DNA from: Acidulodesulfobacterium sp021802425
GTDB lineage: Bacteria; SZUA-79; Acidulodesulfobacterales; Acidulodesulfobacteraceae
Length of the DNA stretch: 64,000 nucleotides
Direction: 5' to 3'
NCBI GenBank assembly: GCA_021802425.1
Contig: JAJZXJ010000002.1
Coordinates: 62,001 to 126,000, forward strand
The translations under genes were made by a program, and so were the position numbers. Positions 51,716 through 61,900 of this stretch are shown piece by piece. Within the stretch, counting starts at the first letter, position 1. The number at the start of each line of letters is the position of its first letter. Under the pieces are notes generated by a model. That model was not told the origin of the DNA. It saw only the letters and a list, made by a program, of their open reading frames with translations, and ran no database searches.

Positions 51716-53989
51716 ATGAAAAAGCTAATTTTCGATTATATAAAAATAACCCTACTTTTTCTTTGCGTCATTTATATTTTATGTATTTCTAATATCAAAG
51801 CATCGTTCGCTGCACGGAAATCCGAAAATAATCAAGCAAACTTGCCTATCAATATCTCTGCAAACAAGATAGTTTATAATAAAAAGGATAATACCTATAT
51901 TATCACCGGTAATGTGATAATAATTCGGAAAAATTTTCGCTTAAAAGCCGATAAGGTCATATACTATTATAAAACCGATTTTGCTATCGCCACCGGAAAT
52001 GTGGTCGTTTACTCAAAAGGCACTCTGACGAAAGCCAAAATACTAAAAGTATATTTAAGCAATAGATTCGGTACTATATATAACTCCCATATACATTATC
52101 TTAAAAGAAACATATATGTTTACGGGAAGAAAATTTACCATAAAGGTAAAGGATTTTATCAGGTTGAGGACGGTTATTTGACTTCCTGCTCCAGAAAACC
52201 TCCTTCATGGAAAATATACTCCGGATTTTCGGATATCTACATGGGCAACTATGCTTTTTCTTACAACTCGGTTTTTTATATTCATAATGTCCCCATTTTG
52301 TACTTTCCCATTATGGTTACGCCCATTAAGACGAAAAAGTCCTCGGGGCTTTTGATTCCTACAATGGGCTATAGCTCTCTTACGGGGTTTCAAGCCGGCG
52401 ACGGATACTATTTTGATCTGGGCAGGTCTTCGGATTTAACCTATTATCTTAACTATTACAGCTTTTTGGGTGTCGGCAATTCACTAAAGTACAGGTATAG
52501 CCTTAATCCATATTCTCATGGCTCGATTTACGGATTTTATATGAAAGAGATGGATAACGCGAAAAGCCTCGCCCTGTCGCCAAGCCTCACAAGATACCTG
52601 CTTTTCTCGCATAATGTGGATTTTCTGGATGGACTATCGGTTAAAACCAATATTAATGTTCCGTCCGACCCTGCTTTTTATTATGATTTTTCAACGAATG
52701 TTTATCAGATGACAAAAAACAGGCTTTCATCCAATTTTTCGGTTACAGGCAACACGGGCAGCTATTCCGCAAGAATGAATTTCTTAAGACTCGATAATCT
52801 ATTTTTTCCAAATTATGCGACGGTTGACGAATATCCTTCTATTAGTTTTAACGGGGAGTCCAAAATCGGGAATTTATTGAATAATCCTTTATATTTCAAT
52901 TTCGGCTCGTCCTTGGATGTTTTTAGAAGCGCAAGCTATCTGAATGACGACAGGTTAGATTTATTTCCGGAGGTTTATTTGCCGATAGATATTACCCCCG
53001 GAATTCATATTACCCCGAAAGCGGGGTTTAGATATACGGGATATTATAATATAAGAAACGGTTATACAGCCATTTCGGAGTCCAATAGAAACAGGGAAAT
53101 TTATTATGCGTCTTTAGATAACAATACAACGCTTTTCAAAGATTATATTACCTCGAATAAAAACAATACGGGATATTTAGCATTTGTTACGCCCTATGTA
53201 AATTATGACCTTATAAGGCCTGTTAATCAGACCGGCGTCCCGCTAATTGACCAAACCGACTATATTCCGCATGAAAGCGCATTTAAATATGGATTTAATT
53301 TTAATCTGGAAGGCTATTCCGAGCATGGAATAAACAACTTATTGAGATTCAGTCTTTATCAGTACCATTCCCTGTCCGGAAATTTTATAAATCCGGTAAA
53401 CTATTATAATTATAACAATGCAAATTCCGATATAATGGCCAGAATAAAAATACATCCGCTTTCAAACCTTTATTTCTTTGGAAACGGCAGTTACGACGCT
53501 TATAATTACATTTTTCACGATTATAATGCCAGCTCTCAAATAACGGATTTTAGAGGCGACTCTTTTGGAATCGGATATACGGAAATTAATGATGTTCAGG
53601 GGTATCTTACGGCGTTAAATATGTTTAATTCGACAAATGCAGACCTTTTTCCGCAGACATCAATTCCCATAACAAATCTTGATACGCTTTCTTATACCAG
53701 TTTATCCGCAAATTTAAAAATTGCATATGGTTTTAGCATAAATACATCCGAAAATATAGATTTAACCATACATAAGGATATATCAAACTCCGTAGGAGTA
53801 ATTTATCAAAAGGGCTGTATCGGCTTTATCGCCAATTATATGAATTTGCCGTATTTTCATCAATGGGCTTTTTCTTTTGGTATAATATTAAAAGGTGTCG
53901 GAACCTATGGCTTCGGCAACATGATTTCGCCCGCCGCCGGCGCTTCAGGCTTGTCGATGAGCGGCCCCAGCTTTAATAATAGTTTTTAA
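51716..53989 (+). CDS. lptD: LPS-assembly protein LptD
   Basis: The 757-residue outer-membrane protein inserts lipopolysaccharide with LptE. A signal segment (about residues 8-30) ends before an OstA/LptA-like domain (ANKIVYNKKDNTYIITGNVII). A 26-strand barrel rich in Tyr and Asn follows. A cysteine in the EDGYLTSCSRKPPSWKIY motif and one near the C-terminus (YQKGCIGF) could form an inter-domain disulfide, fewer than the four of E. coli. Its presence implies an LPS outer membrane. It follows folC by 18 bp. Confidence 0.93.
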   Translation: MKKLIFDYIKITLLFLCVIYILCISNIKASFAARKSENNQANLPINISANKIVYNKKDNTYIITGNVIIIRKNFRLKADKVIYYYKTDFAIATGNVVVYSKGTLTKAKILKVYLSNRFGTIYNSHIHYLKRNIYVYGKKIYHKGKGFYQVEDGYLTSCSRKPPSWKIYSGFSDIYMGNYAFSYNSVFYIHNVPILYFPIMVTPIKTKKSSGLLIPTMGYSSLTGFQAGDGYYFDLGRSSDLTYYLNYYSFLGVGNSLKYRYSLNPYSHGSIYGFYMKEMDNAKSLALSPSLTRYLLFSHNVDFLDGLSVKTNINVPSDPAFYYDFSTNVYQMTKNRLSSNFSVTGNTGSYSARMNFLRLDNLFFPNYATVDEYPSISFNGESKIGNLLNNPLYFNFGSSLDVFRSASYLNDDRLDLFPEVYLPIDITPGIHITPKAGFRYTGYYNIRNGYTAISESNRNREIYYASLDNNTTLFKDYITSNKNNTGYLAFVTPYVNYDLIRPVNQTGVPLIDQTDYIPHESAFKYGFNFNLEGYSEHGINNLLRFSLYQYHSLSGNFINPVNYYNYNNANSDIMARIKIHPLSNLYFFGNGSYDAYNYIFHDYNASSQITDFRGDSFGIGYTEINDVQGYLTALNMFNSTNADLFPQTSIPITNLDTLSYTSLSANLKIAYGFSINTSENIDLTIHKDISNSVGVIYQKGCIGFIANYMNLPYFHQWAFSFGIILKGVGTYGFGNMISPAAGASGLSMSGPSFNNSF

Positions 53990-54010
53990 GGAGGTTTGAA
54001 TAAAATTATT

Positions 54011-55018
54011 ATGAAAACATGTCTTATAACAGGCGGTTTTGGATTTATCGGGTCAAATTTTATACGGTTTGTTTTGGAAGAAAAAAAAGATATTATGGTT
54101 ATTAATGTGGATAAGATAACTTATGCCGCCAATCCTAAAAACCTTCCCGATAATCCCGTGAATTACAAGTTTTACAAAATCGATATTGCCGATAAATTAG
54201 AGTTATCAAAAGTTTTTGATGAAAATAACATAGATTATGTAATCAATTTTGCCGCCGAATCCCATGTGGACAGGTCAATTATTGACCCTTCCGTTTTTGT
54301 TAAGACTAATGTGGCGGGAACTTTAAATTTATTGGAGTTATCCCTTAAGCGCTCAGTTGAGAGATTTTTGCAAATCTCGACCGATGAGGTTTACGGTTCT
54401 TTGGGTTTGACGGGAAAATTCAGCGAAAAAACCCCGCTTTCGCCCCGCAGTCCTTATTCCGCCTCAAAAGCTGCCGCAGATATGCTGGTAATGTCCTTTT
54501 TTCATACATACAACATGCCCGTTCTAATATCGAGATGTTCAAATAATTACGGACCATATCAGTTTCCGGAAAAATTAATCCCCCTTGTCATTATAAACGC
54601 ATTAAATAATAAGGACATACCGCTTTACGGAGATGGAAAAAATATCAGGGATTGGATATATGTTTTAGACCATGTTAAGGGCATATACTCTATTCTTGAG
54701 CATGGTAAGGCTGGAGAGGTGTATAACATCGGAGGCGGCGCCGAGATGGAAAATGAAGGGATTATAAAATATATCCTGAATAAACTTAATAAACCATTTT
54801 CTTTAATAAAATATGTTAAGGACAGGCCCGGGCATGACAGGCGGTATGCCATGGATTTTTCCAAAATTGCAGGTGAATTGGGATTTTTACCTGATTATGA
54901 TATGGAAAAAGGATTGGAGTTAACGATAAATTGGTATCTGAATAACAAAAATTGGTGGAGAGAAATATTATCGGGAGATTATAAAGAATACTATAAAACA
55001 ATGTATGATTATAGATGA
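54011..55018 (+). CDS. rfbB: dTDP-glucose 4,6-dehydratase
   Basis: The 335-residue NAD-dependent extended SDR makes dTDP-4-keto-6-deoxyglucose for rhamnose or related sugars. TCLITGGFGFIGSNFIRF is the dinucleotide fold, STDEVYGSLG holds the Thr/Asp/Glu catalytic set, and YSASKAAADM the YxxxK motif. A TTG at 53996 lies in frame but only one base after GGAGG. The ATG at 54011 fits family N-termini yet leaves a long 16-base spacer, so the start is uncertain. The glucose-1-phosphate thymidylyltransferase and epimerase genes are not in the window. Confidence 0.93.
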   Translation: MKTCLITGGFGFIGSNFIRFVLEEKKDIMVINVDKITYAANPKNLPDNPVNYKFYKIDIADKLELSKVFDENNIDYVINFAAESHVDRSIIDPSVFVKTNVAGTLNLLELSLKRSVERFLQISTDEVYGSLGLTGKFSEKTPLSPRSPYSASKAAADMLVMSFFHTYNMPVLISRCSNNYGPYQFPEKLIPLVIINALNNKDIPLYGDGKNIRDWIYVLDHVKGIYSILEHGKAGEVYNIGGGAEMENEGIIKYILNKLNKPFSLIKYVKDRPGHDRRYAMDFSKIAGELGFLPDYDMEKGLELTINWYLNNKNWWREILSGDYKEYYKTMYDYR

Positions 55019-55027
55019 GGTTTTGCA

Positions 55028-55894
55028 ATGCTGAAGATCGCGCTTATAGGTTCGACCGGAATGCTGGGCATCGATGTCAATGCCGCGCTAAAAGGGGTTA
55101 ATTTTCTGCTTAAAAATTATAATTCTAAAAATTTGGATATAACTGACGCAAGACTTACGCTGGATGCGATGAATAATTTTAAGCCGGATTATATTATAAA
55201 CTGCGCCGCATTTGCCTTTGTGGATTTGGCGGAAGAAGAAAAAGAAAAGGCGGACGCCGTTAATCATCTGGGCGCTCAAAATTTGGCCGAGGCGGCGCTG
55301 GCGTTAGACGCAAGAATAATACATATAAGCACCGATTATGTGTTTGACGGAACAAAAAAAACGCCGTATTTTGAAGATGACGAAACAAATCCGATAAACG
55401 AATACGGTTTGTCTAAACTTAAAGGTGAAAATGCCGTAAAAGATTCGGGAGCAAGTTATATAATACTGCGCACTTCCTGGCTATACGGGAAAAATGGGAA
55501 GAATTTTGTCAACACGATACTGAAATTAGCCGACAATCAAAAAAAAATAGAGGTTGTAAACGACCAGATAGGGTGTCCTACATACACAAAGGATGTGGCC
55601 TATGCAATATCCGAAATTATCCTTAAGGATAATTCAAAAAATGAAATATACCATTTAACTAACAGCGGCTCGGCTTCATGGTATGAATTTGCGCTCGAAA
55701 TAATTCATGTATTTAAGAGAACAAATTGTGAAATAATTCCGGTAAGCACGGATAAGTTTGTCAGACCGGCAAAAAGACCCTTTAATAGCATATTGGATAA
55801 TTCGAAGATTAAGGAAGATTATAATATCGAACTCAGGCACTGGAAGGATGCCCTCAAAAAATACTGCAACGATATAGGATATTTTATCAGATAG
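55028..55894 (+). CDS. rfbD: dTDP-4-dehydrorhamnose reductase
   Basis: The 288-residue RmlD-type reductase carries IALIGSTGMLGIDV (nucleotide-binding), INCAAFAFVDLAEEEKEKA, HISTDYVFDGTKKTPYFEDD and YGLSKLKGE (YxxxK). LRTSWLYGKNGKNFVNTIL is also typical. It reduces the 4-keto group in the last step to dTDP-L-rhamnose. Pairing with rfbB suggests surface-polysaccharide synthesis, matching the nearby lptD. Confidence 0.94.
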   Translation: MLKIALIGSTGMLGIDVNAALKGVNFLLKNYNSKNLDITDARLTLDAMNNFKPDYIINCAAFAFVDLAEEEKEKADAVNHLGAQNLAEAALALDARIIHISTDYVFDGTKKTPYFEDDETNPINEYGLSKLKGENAVKDSGASYIILRTSWLYGKNGKNFVNTILKLADNQKKIEVVNDQIGCPTYTKDVAYAISEIILKDNSKNEIYHLTNSGSASWYEFALEIIHVFKRTNCEIIPVSTDKFVRPAKRPFNSILDNSKIKEDYNIELRHWKDALKKYCNDIGYFIR

Positions 55895-55970
55895 CCCGTT
55901 ATAATAAAGGGGCGCTTTGTTTTTATCCTGCGCAAATTTATATTAAAGCTAAAAAAGTAAAAAGGTGTTT

Positions 55971-56570
55971 ATGTATAAAAGTTTATTAAGTAAGATTAAA
56001 AATAGATTTTTGACCGGTTTAACCGTGGTTATTCCGGGTGTTATTACGGTTTTTGTCATTGCATGGCTTTTGAGGGAAGTCAATCGATTGTTTAGTCCAT
56101 TTTCTTTCTTTTTAAAGCGTTATATTCATGTATATATACCCGATATCGGGTTAATATTGCTGTTTGCTTTAATTCTCTTTGCCGGTTTTTTTATCACGAA
56201 TTGGATAGGCTTAAGGCTTGTTAATTTTTATGAAAATGTTATGCTTAAAATTCCGCTCGTAAGTTTGTTGTATAAATCAACAAAACAGTGGGTCGATATA
56301 TTTTCTCCGAATAAAACTTCTTTTAAAAAATTTATTTTAGTAAGGTATAACGATAATAAATATATTTACGGTTTTTTGACTTCTAATACCAGAATAAAAG
56401 AAGGCAGCGATGAAAACGATTATGTCGTTGTATATGTGCCGACAAATCATCTCTACATCGGGGTTAACATAATTGCAAGTAAAAATGATATAATAGAAAC
56501 TAATCTTAGTGTCGAGCAGGGGATTAATATTGTTCTTTCCGCCGGCATAGCGTTTCCGGATAAATTATAA
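55971..56570 (+). CDS. DUF502 family membrane protein
   Basis: The 199-residue protein starts YKSLLSKIKNRFLTGLTVVIPG. It has two transmembrane helices, about residues 16-37 and 55-77, then a soluble part with PLVSLLYKSTKQWVDIF and a VPTNHLYIGVNI block. These are features of DUF502, a conserved membrane family of unknown function. A frame extension to a GTG at 55965 overlaps the AAAGGTG site that fits the ATG at 55971. It stands alone between sugar genes, 76 bp after rfbD. Confidence 0.85.
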   Translation: MYKSLLSKIKNRFLTGLTVVIPGVITVFVIAWLLREVNRLFSPFSFFLKRYIHVYIPDIGLILLFALILFAGFFITNWIGLRLVNFYENVMLKIPLVSLLYKSTKQWVDIFSPNKTSFKKFILVRYNDNKYIYGFLTSNTRIKEGSDENDYVVVYVPTNHLYIGVNIIASKNDIIETNLSVEQGINIVLSAGIAFPDKL

Positions 56571-56608
56571 TCATTTAACTTTAAAAGGGGATTAAATCTA
56601 AAATAAAT

Positions 56609-57625
56609 ATGAACATATTAGTAACAGGCGGGGCGGGTTATATCGGATCGCATACGGTTATCAGTCTGATTGACAACGGGTTTTCGGTTACGGTAGTGGA
56701 TAATTTTTGCAGCGGCCATATCGAAGCGCTTGACGCCGTAAGCAAGTACGAAAATAAAAAAGTTAAAGTTTATAATGCCGATTTTTCCGATATTAATGTA
56801 GTTGAAGATATAATTAAAAAACATAATATAAACGGAGTAATTCACTTTGCCGCCCACAGCCTTGTCGGAGAATCGATGGATGACCCTCTTAAATACTATA
56901 AAAACAATGTTGCCAAGACAATTTTGTTCCTTGAATTTTTAAAAAAATCGAGCATAAACCATTTTGTGTTTTCGTCTTCCGCAGCTGTTTACGGTATTCC
57001 GGATAAGAATCCTATAGACGAAACAAGCCGGCTAAATCCTATAAATGTTTATGGAAGCACCAAACTGGCGGTTGAAAATTTGCTTGCCGGCATGGACAGG
57101 GCTTACGGATTTAAATATATATCCCTGAGGTATTTTAATGCGGCAGGAGCAAATAAATCAGGACTGATAGGGGAAGATCACCGTCCCGAGACGCATCTTA
57201 TACCGAAGGTTTTAAAATCCGTTGCGGCGGGAGAAAATAAAGCGGTTGTTTTTGGCAATAACTATCCGACTAACGATGGAACTGCAATAAGGGATTATAT
57301 TCATGTGGATGATTTAGCAAATGCTCATGTTTTATCGCTTAAATATTTAATAGAAGATAAAAAGAGTAAAAGCGGCGTCTATAATCTTGGCTGTGAAAAA
57401 GGGTATTCCGTTATGGATATTCTTAGAAAGATAGAGGAAATAACGGGAAAGAAACTAAAAATAGAGTTTGCGGGAAGGAGGGAAGGCGACCCCTCCGTTT
57501 TAGTGGCAAGTTATGAAAAGATAAAAAAAGAGCTGGGCTTTGAATTTAAATATAATATAGAAGGCATTATCAGCTCCGCATGGAACTGGCATTCAAACCA
57601 TTTAAACGGTTATATTGCAACATAG
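56609..57625 (+). CDS. galE: UDP-glucose 4-epimerase
   Basis: The 338-residue extended SDR interconverts UDP-glucose and UDP-galactose. NILVTGGAGYIGSHTVISLI binds NAD, VIHFAAHSLVGES and SSSAAVYGIP follow, and YGSTKLAVE holds the catalytic Tyr and Lys. LRYFNAAGANKSGLIGEDHRPETHLIP is a strong GalE mark. It supplies galactose units for surface glycans. The region upstream has AAAAGGGG 20 bases from the ATG, a loose spacing. Confidence 0.95.
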   Translation: MNILVTGGAGYIGSHTVISLIDNGFSVTVVDNFCSGHIEALDAVSKYENKKVKVYNADFSDINVVEDIIKKHNINGVIHFAAHSLVGESMDDPLKYYKNNVAKTILFLEFLKKSSINHFVFSSSAAVYGIPDKNPIDETSRLNPINVYGSTKLAVENLLAGMDRAYGFKYISLRYFNAAGANKSGLIGEDHRPETHLIPKVLKSVAAGENKAVVFGNNYPTNDGTAIRDYIHVDDLANAHVLSLKYLIEDKKSKSGVYNLGCEKGYSVMDILRKIEEITGKKLKIEFAGRREGDPSVLVASYEKIKKELGFEFKYNIEGIISSAWNWHSNHLNGYIAT

Positions 57626-57640
57626 AGGCATGTTTTATTT

Positions 57641-58204
57641 ATGAAGCTAAAAACTTACGCTCTGTTCCCCGCGTTTTTTTCATTTATTATCGATAACAAA
57701 TTTAGAAATTTGTTTGAAAATATGGAAAAAAATGTGGAACTTATGGGGGTTAAATCAGGCATGAAGGTTCTTGAGGCGGGGTGCGGAAGCGGATTTGTAA
57801 CAGAATTTTTATCAAAAGCCGTTGGAAACGAAGGGTCGGTGATTTCTATCGATATCCAGGAAAAGATGATAAAAAAGGCTCAAAGGAAAAGAGGATATTT
57901 GCAAAATGCCTTTTTTCGCGTTTCCAGCGCATCCGATTTAAGCAGCGTCAAAAATGAGGAAATAGACCTTGCTTTTCTTTATTATTCGTTTCATGAGATA
58001 GAAGATAAAGAAAATGCCGTTTCCGAGTTATTTCGCGTAATAAAGCACAACGGAATGCTGTCGATTAAAGAACCCCGGTTTGAAGTTTTTGAAAAAGACA
58101 GGGAATCTTATAAAGAACTAATAATAAGCAAAGGTTTCAGGTTTATCGAGAGTATTAAAAATTGTGATTTTTTAGGATGCTATCTTAAATTTGTTAAGAA
58201 TTGA
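57641..58204 (+). CDS. Class I SAM-dependent methyltransferase, substrate unknown
   Basis: The 187-residue protein has motif I VLEAGCGSGFVTEFLSKAVG at about residues 43-62, an acidic motif SIDIQEKMIKKAQRK, and LAFLYYSFHEIEDKENAV. The layout is that of small UbiE/Methyltransf_11 enzymes. Nothing fixes the substrate. Its stop lies inside the 5-prime extension of the rsmE reading frame and the genes are close, so it may be co-transcribed with rsmE. An rRNA or quinone substrate would be guesswork. Confidence 0.85.
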   Translation: MKLKTYALFPAFFSFIIDNKFRNLFENMEKNVELMGVKSGMKVLEAGCGSGFVTEFLSKAVGNEGSVISIDIQEKMIKKAQRKRGYLQNAFFRVSSASDLSSVKNEEIDLAFLYYSFHEIEDKENAVSELFRVIKHNGMLSIKEPRFEVFEKDRESYKELIISKGFRFIESIKNCDFLGCYLKFVKN

Positions 58205-58218
58205 TATATTTTATAAGA

Positions 58219-58977
58219 ATGCACAACAGATTTTATATAGAAGAAGAAATTAGCCCTTATTTGGGAAAGGAAATAGCCTTAAGTTCGATAACAGACCATA
58301 TTAAAGCGTTTCGTAAAAAAGCGGATGATGAAATCAGGTTATACGACGGTTTGGGAAATGTGTATTCCGCAAAGGTTATCCAAATTTCAAAAAAATTTAC
58401 CAAAGTTAAGCTGATATCAAAAGAGACTTTTTCGGAAAAAAAAACCAAAATTAACCTTTTTCTACCCCTTATCACATCCCACTTGATGGATCAGCTTCTT
58501 TCGAGGTTGTGCGAAATGGAAATAAGCGAAATTTTCCCCGTGGTTACCGAAAGATCTATTAATTTAAAAGACGGCAAAGAAATAGATAATAAATTATTAA
58601 AATGGAATAAGATTTCAAAAGGGGCTTGTGTTTTAGCGGGTAAAGCCTTTTCAACAATAATTAATAAACCCGTAAGTTTAAAAGATTCGTTTAGATTGGC
58701 GGCAAATTTCGATATTAAATTGATAGCATCCCCAAATGCCAAAATGTTTTTAAAGGATTACCTGATGTCTAAAGATTTTCTTTCCAAGAACTTTTCCGCA
58801 GGCTTATTCATAGGACCGGAGGGCGATTTTTCCGGGCAGGAAATAAAGCTTTCAGGGGAGTTTGGTTTTATACCGGTAAAGTTGTCTAATTATATTATGA
58901 GCACATTTGTTGCATCAATGTATCTTGTCTCTAATTTAACCTGTTTTGCTTTGCAGGGTGAAAATTATGCATCTTAA
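58219..58977 (+). CDS. rsmE: RsmE-like 16S rRNA (uracil-N3)-methyltransferase, divergent
   Basis: The 252-residue SPOUT-family protein starts HNRFYIEEEISPYLGKEIAL, like RsmE. It has an N-terminal PUA-like domain and the knot segment LFIGPEGDFSGQEI. RsmE methylates U1498 of 16S rRNA. The last motif, normally close to LGxRILRxETA, reads KLSNYIMSTFVA, and the usual KATELG stretch is SRLCEMEIS. Activity is therefore uncertain. A TTG at 58201 would add six residues that the family lacks. The end overlaps smc by 11 bp. Confidence 0.75.
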   Translation: MHNRFYIEEEISPYLGKEIALSSITDHIKAFRKKADDEIRLYDGLGNVYSAKVIQISKKFTKVKLISKETFSEKKTKINLFLPLITSHLMDQLLSRLCEMEISEIFPVVTERSINLKDGKEIDNKLLKWNKISKGACVLAGKAFSTIINKPVSLKDSFRLAANFDIKLIASPNAKMFLKDYLMSKDFLSKNFSAGLFIGPEGDFSGQEIKLSGEFGFIPVKLSNYIMSTFVASMYLVSNLTCFALQGENYAS

Positions 58978-61900
58978 ATTTGTAGAGCTTTTTGGATTTA
59001 AAACCTTCCCCGATAAAATAAGAATACCTTTTGATACAGGCATAAATATCATCGTAGGACCGAACGGATGCGGCAAGACCAATATCGTCGATGCGATTAG
59101 ATTTATTCTGGGGGAGCAAACGCTTAAGGATTTACGCTTAAGAAATATGAACGATATTATATTTCACGGCTCTAATTTAAGGGGGCAATCTTCCGTCGCC
59201 CTGTGCAGGGGTGTTTTTGTAAATGACTCGCCCATTGATTTTAAATATAAGGATTTTTCGGAAATTATGGTGGAAAGAAGGCATTTTAAAAATAAGGAGA
59301 CCGAATACAGGATAAACGGATTTTTGGTTTCCTACAGGGAATATCTGGGCTTTTTTAATGAAAGCGGTTTATCGAAATACTATTCTATTGTGGATTCTTC
59401 CAAAATTAACGCCCTGTTAAACTATAAGCCTAACGATTTAAGGTTGTTTTTTGAGGAGGCATCGGGGATAACAAAGTATAAAACGCAAAAAAAATCGGCT
59501 TCAAAGAAATTAGAGGCGGCGCAATTAAATTTGTTAAGAATTAATGACCTGTATGGCGAGGTTGAGCGGCAGTTAACTTTGCTAAAAGGCCAGTCCGAGG
59601 TATTAGAGAAGTATAAAGAACTTGAAAAGGAGAAAAGGCTGTGCGATTATGTTTTATATGATAGATTAAAAAGAAAAATAAATTCGGATATAGATAAACA
59701 TAATGAGAATTTAGATAATTATTCTTCGCTTTTTACCTCCCTTACGGCAAAAACCGTTTCTATTGAAAGTGATTTAACGGAACTAAAAACATTATTTGAT
59801 AATCTTAACGACAGGTATAAACGCATCGCCAATGAAAAAAATAAAATTCTAATCGATATGACAAAATTAAATTCCGATATCGATTACGGAACCTTAACGA
59901 TAAAAAAATTAGAATCGGAAATTGAAAAGAAAAATAGAGAAATAAGCGAACAAAATGATATAAAAAATAGAAACGCGGGTAAACTTGGAGATTATAAAAA
60001 CAAGGAGTTATCGGATGAATTAGGCATAAAGGTTTTATATGAAAAGTTAAATGATTTAAATTTGATAGTTGCGGGGAAAAAGGAATCGGTTTTAAAAATT
60101 AAAGGTGAAGCGGAAATTATTAACGATGATATTTTAGATATAACGGAGAAATCCCAAAATGTTAATAATAAATTAATTTTTACCGTTAAAAATATAAAAA
60201 ATATAGATGCGAGAATTTATAATACAAAAGATGTTATAGCAAAAATTTCCCAGGAAATTAAAACCCTTGAGGACAGTTTAGCCGTAAAAAACGATTTTAT
60301 CCTTGAAACCGTAAAAGATATTAAAAATTTAAAGGGCATGCTGGTATTAGAAAACGAAAAACTATTGAAATCGTCAAATGAATTGGAAGCGCTTAAATTA
60401 GTTAAAGATAGTTTAGAAAAGGGACTTATAGAAATAGATGTTACAATATCCAAACTTTCGGATTTTATTATTAATCGCGAGGGTTTTCCCGAAGGGACAA
60501 AAAGGCTTTTGAATTCACGCAGGGATTATGAGGCTTATCCTTTATCCGATTTAATAGAGGCAGAAACAGGATTCGAAAATATTATATGGGCAGGTTTTGA
60601 AGACTTGCTTGAAGCCGTGGTGGTAAAGGGCATCGAGGATGCCCAAAAGGCATTAGATTATCTTAATAATGATAAAGCGGGGCAGGCAAAAATATTTATT
60701 CCGGGGACAAGAAACAATAGATTTTTACGGAAGGACTTGCAGGAACTTGCAGGCAGGCAGGACCTGCTCAAACAAAAAGGCATTGTCCCGCTGCGGGATA
60801 AAATAATATTAAATCAAAAGATTTGTCATGGCGGCACCCTTGACTTAGATGATATCGGGATGAATTTTTATTATTCTAAAAATGCGCAGGATATTTTAGA
60901 TTATATAAAACAAACCGGTTTTTTCCCCGAAGTTAATATAATCACAAATGACGGCGTAATTTTTCTTTCGAACGGATTTATTATTGCAGGCAAGAATAAA
61001 AATGCCGAAAGTCAAAATTTGTTCATTAATAAGAAAAAATTATCCGAATATAAAAATTTAAAAGCGGATAAAGAAAAGGAACTAAATAAGGCGAATTTAT
61101 TATTCGAAGAAACGCGTTTAAAAATTAAAGAGATTGAGGCCGTCATAGATAAATTAAATAAAGATATAAGATCAAAGGAGATGGATGAACTGACGGCAAA
61201 AAATGATATAAAGCATATGGACAGCCAGATAATTAAATCCTTCGAGCGGCTTAATATATTAAAAAGAGAGTTAGAAAATCTTGAATCGGAAAAAGCTAAA
61301 GCGCTATCGGAAGCGGAGATTCTGAAAGAAGAGCGGTTATTATTGGAAGATGAATTAAAAATAAAGTCTCAAGAAAAGCTAATCCTCGAAACAAAACTAA
61401 AATCTTTTGAGGATGAATTTGAAAATGTAAAAGAAGATGAATTAAAATTAAAAATAGAAATCAATTCGGCGGAGCAAAATCTTAATTTTTTAAAAAAAGG
61501 GATTAAAGATTTGGAAAGCTTGCTGCCGGGTTACTCGAAAAGACTTGATAATTTAAATCTTCAGATTGACAATATTAAAAATGAAATAAGGCAGACTGCG
61601 GGCGATATAGAGGGCAAACAAAAGAACGCCTGCGGTTTAAACGATGCCCTTACATCTAAAGAGTCCGAAATTAAAACACTTGAGGTTGATATGGGAAGTA
61701 CAAGGGATAGCATAAATAATATCGAAAAAGACCTGGAAAACGCAAAAAGAGAAAAAAGCAATATAGAAAAGAAAAGGGATACTGCGTTAACATATATAAA
61801 TATGTATAAAGAAAAATTGGCGGAATTAAATTCAGGCGAGTTTTCCGAAAACGAACCCATTTCAAGAATCTCGGGGCATAAGCCCGATACAAAATCCCTT

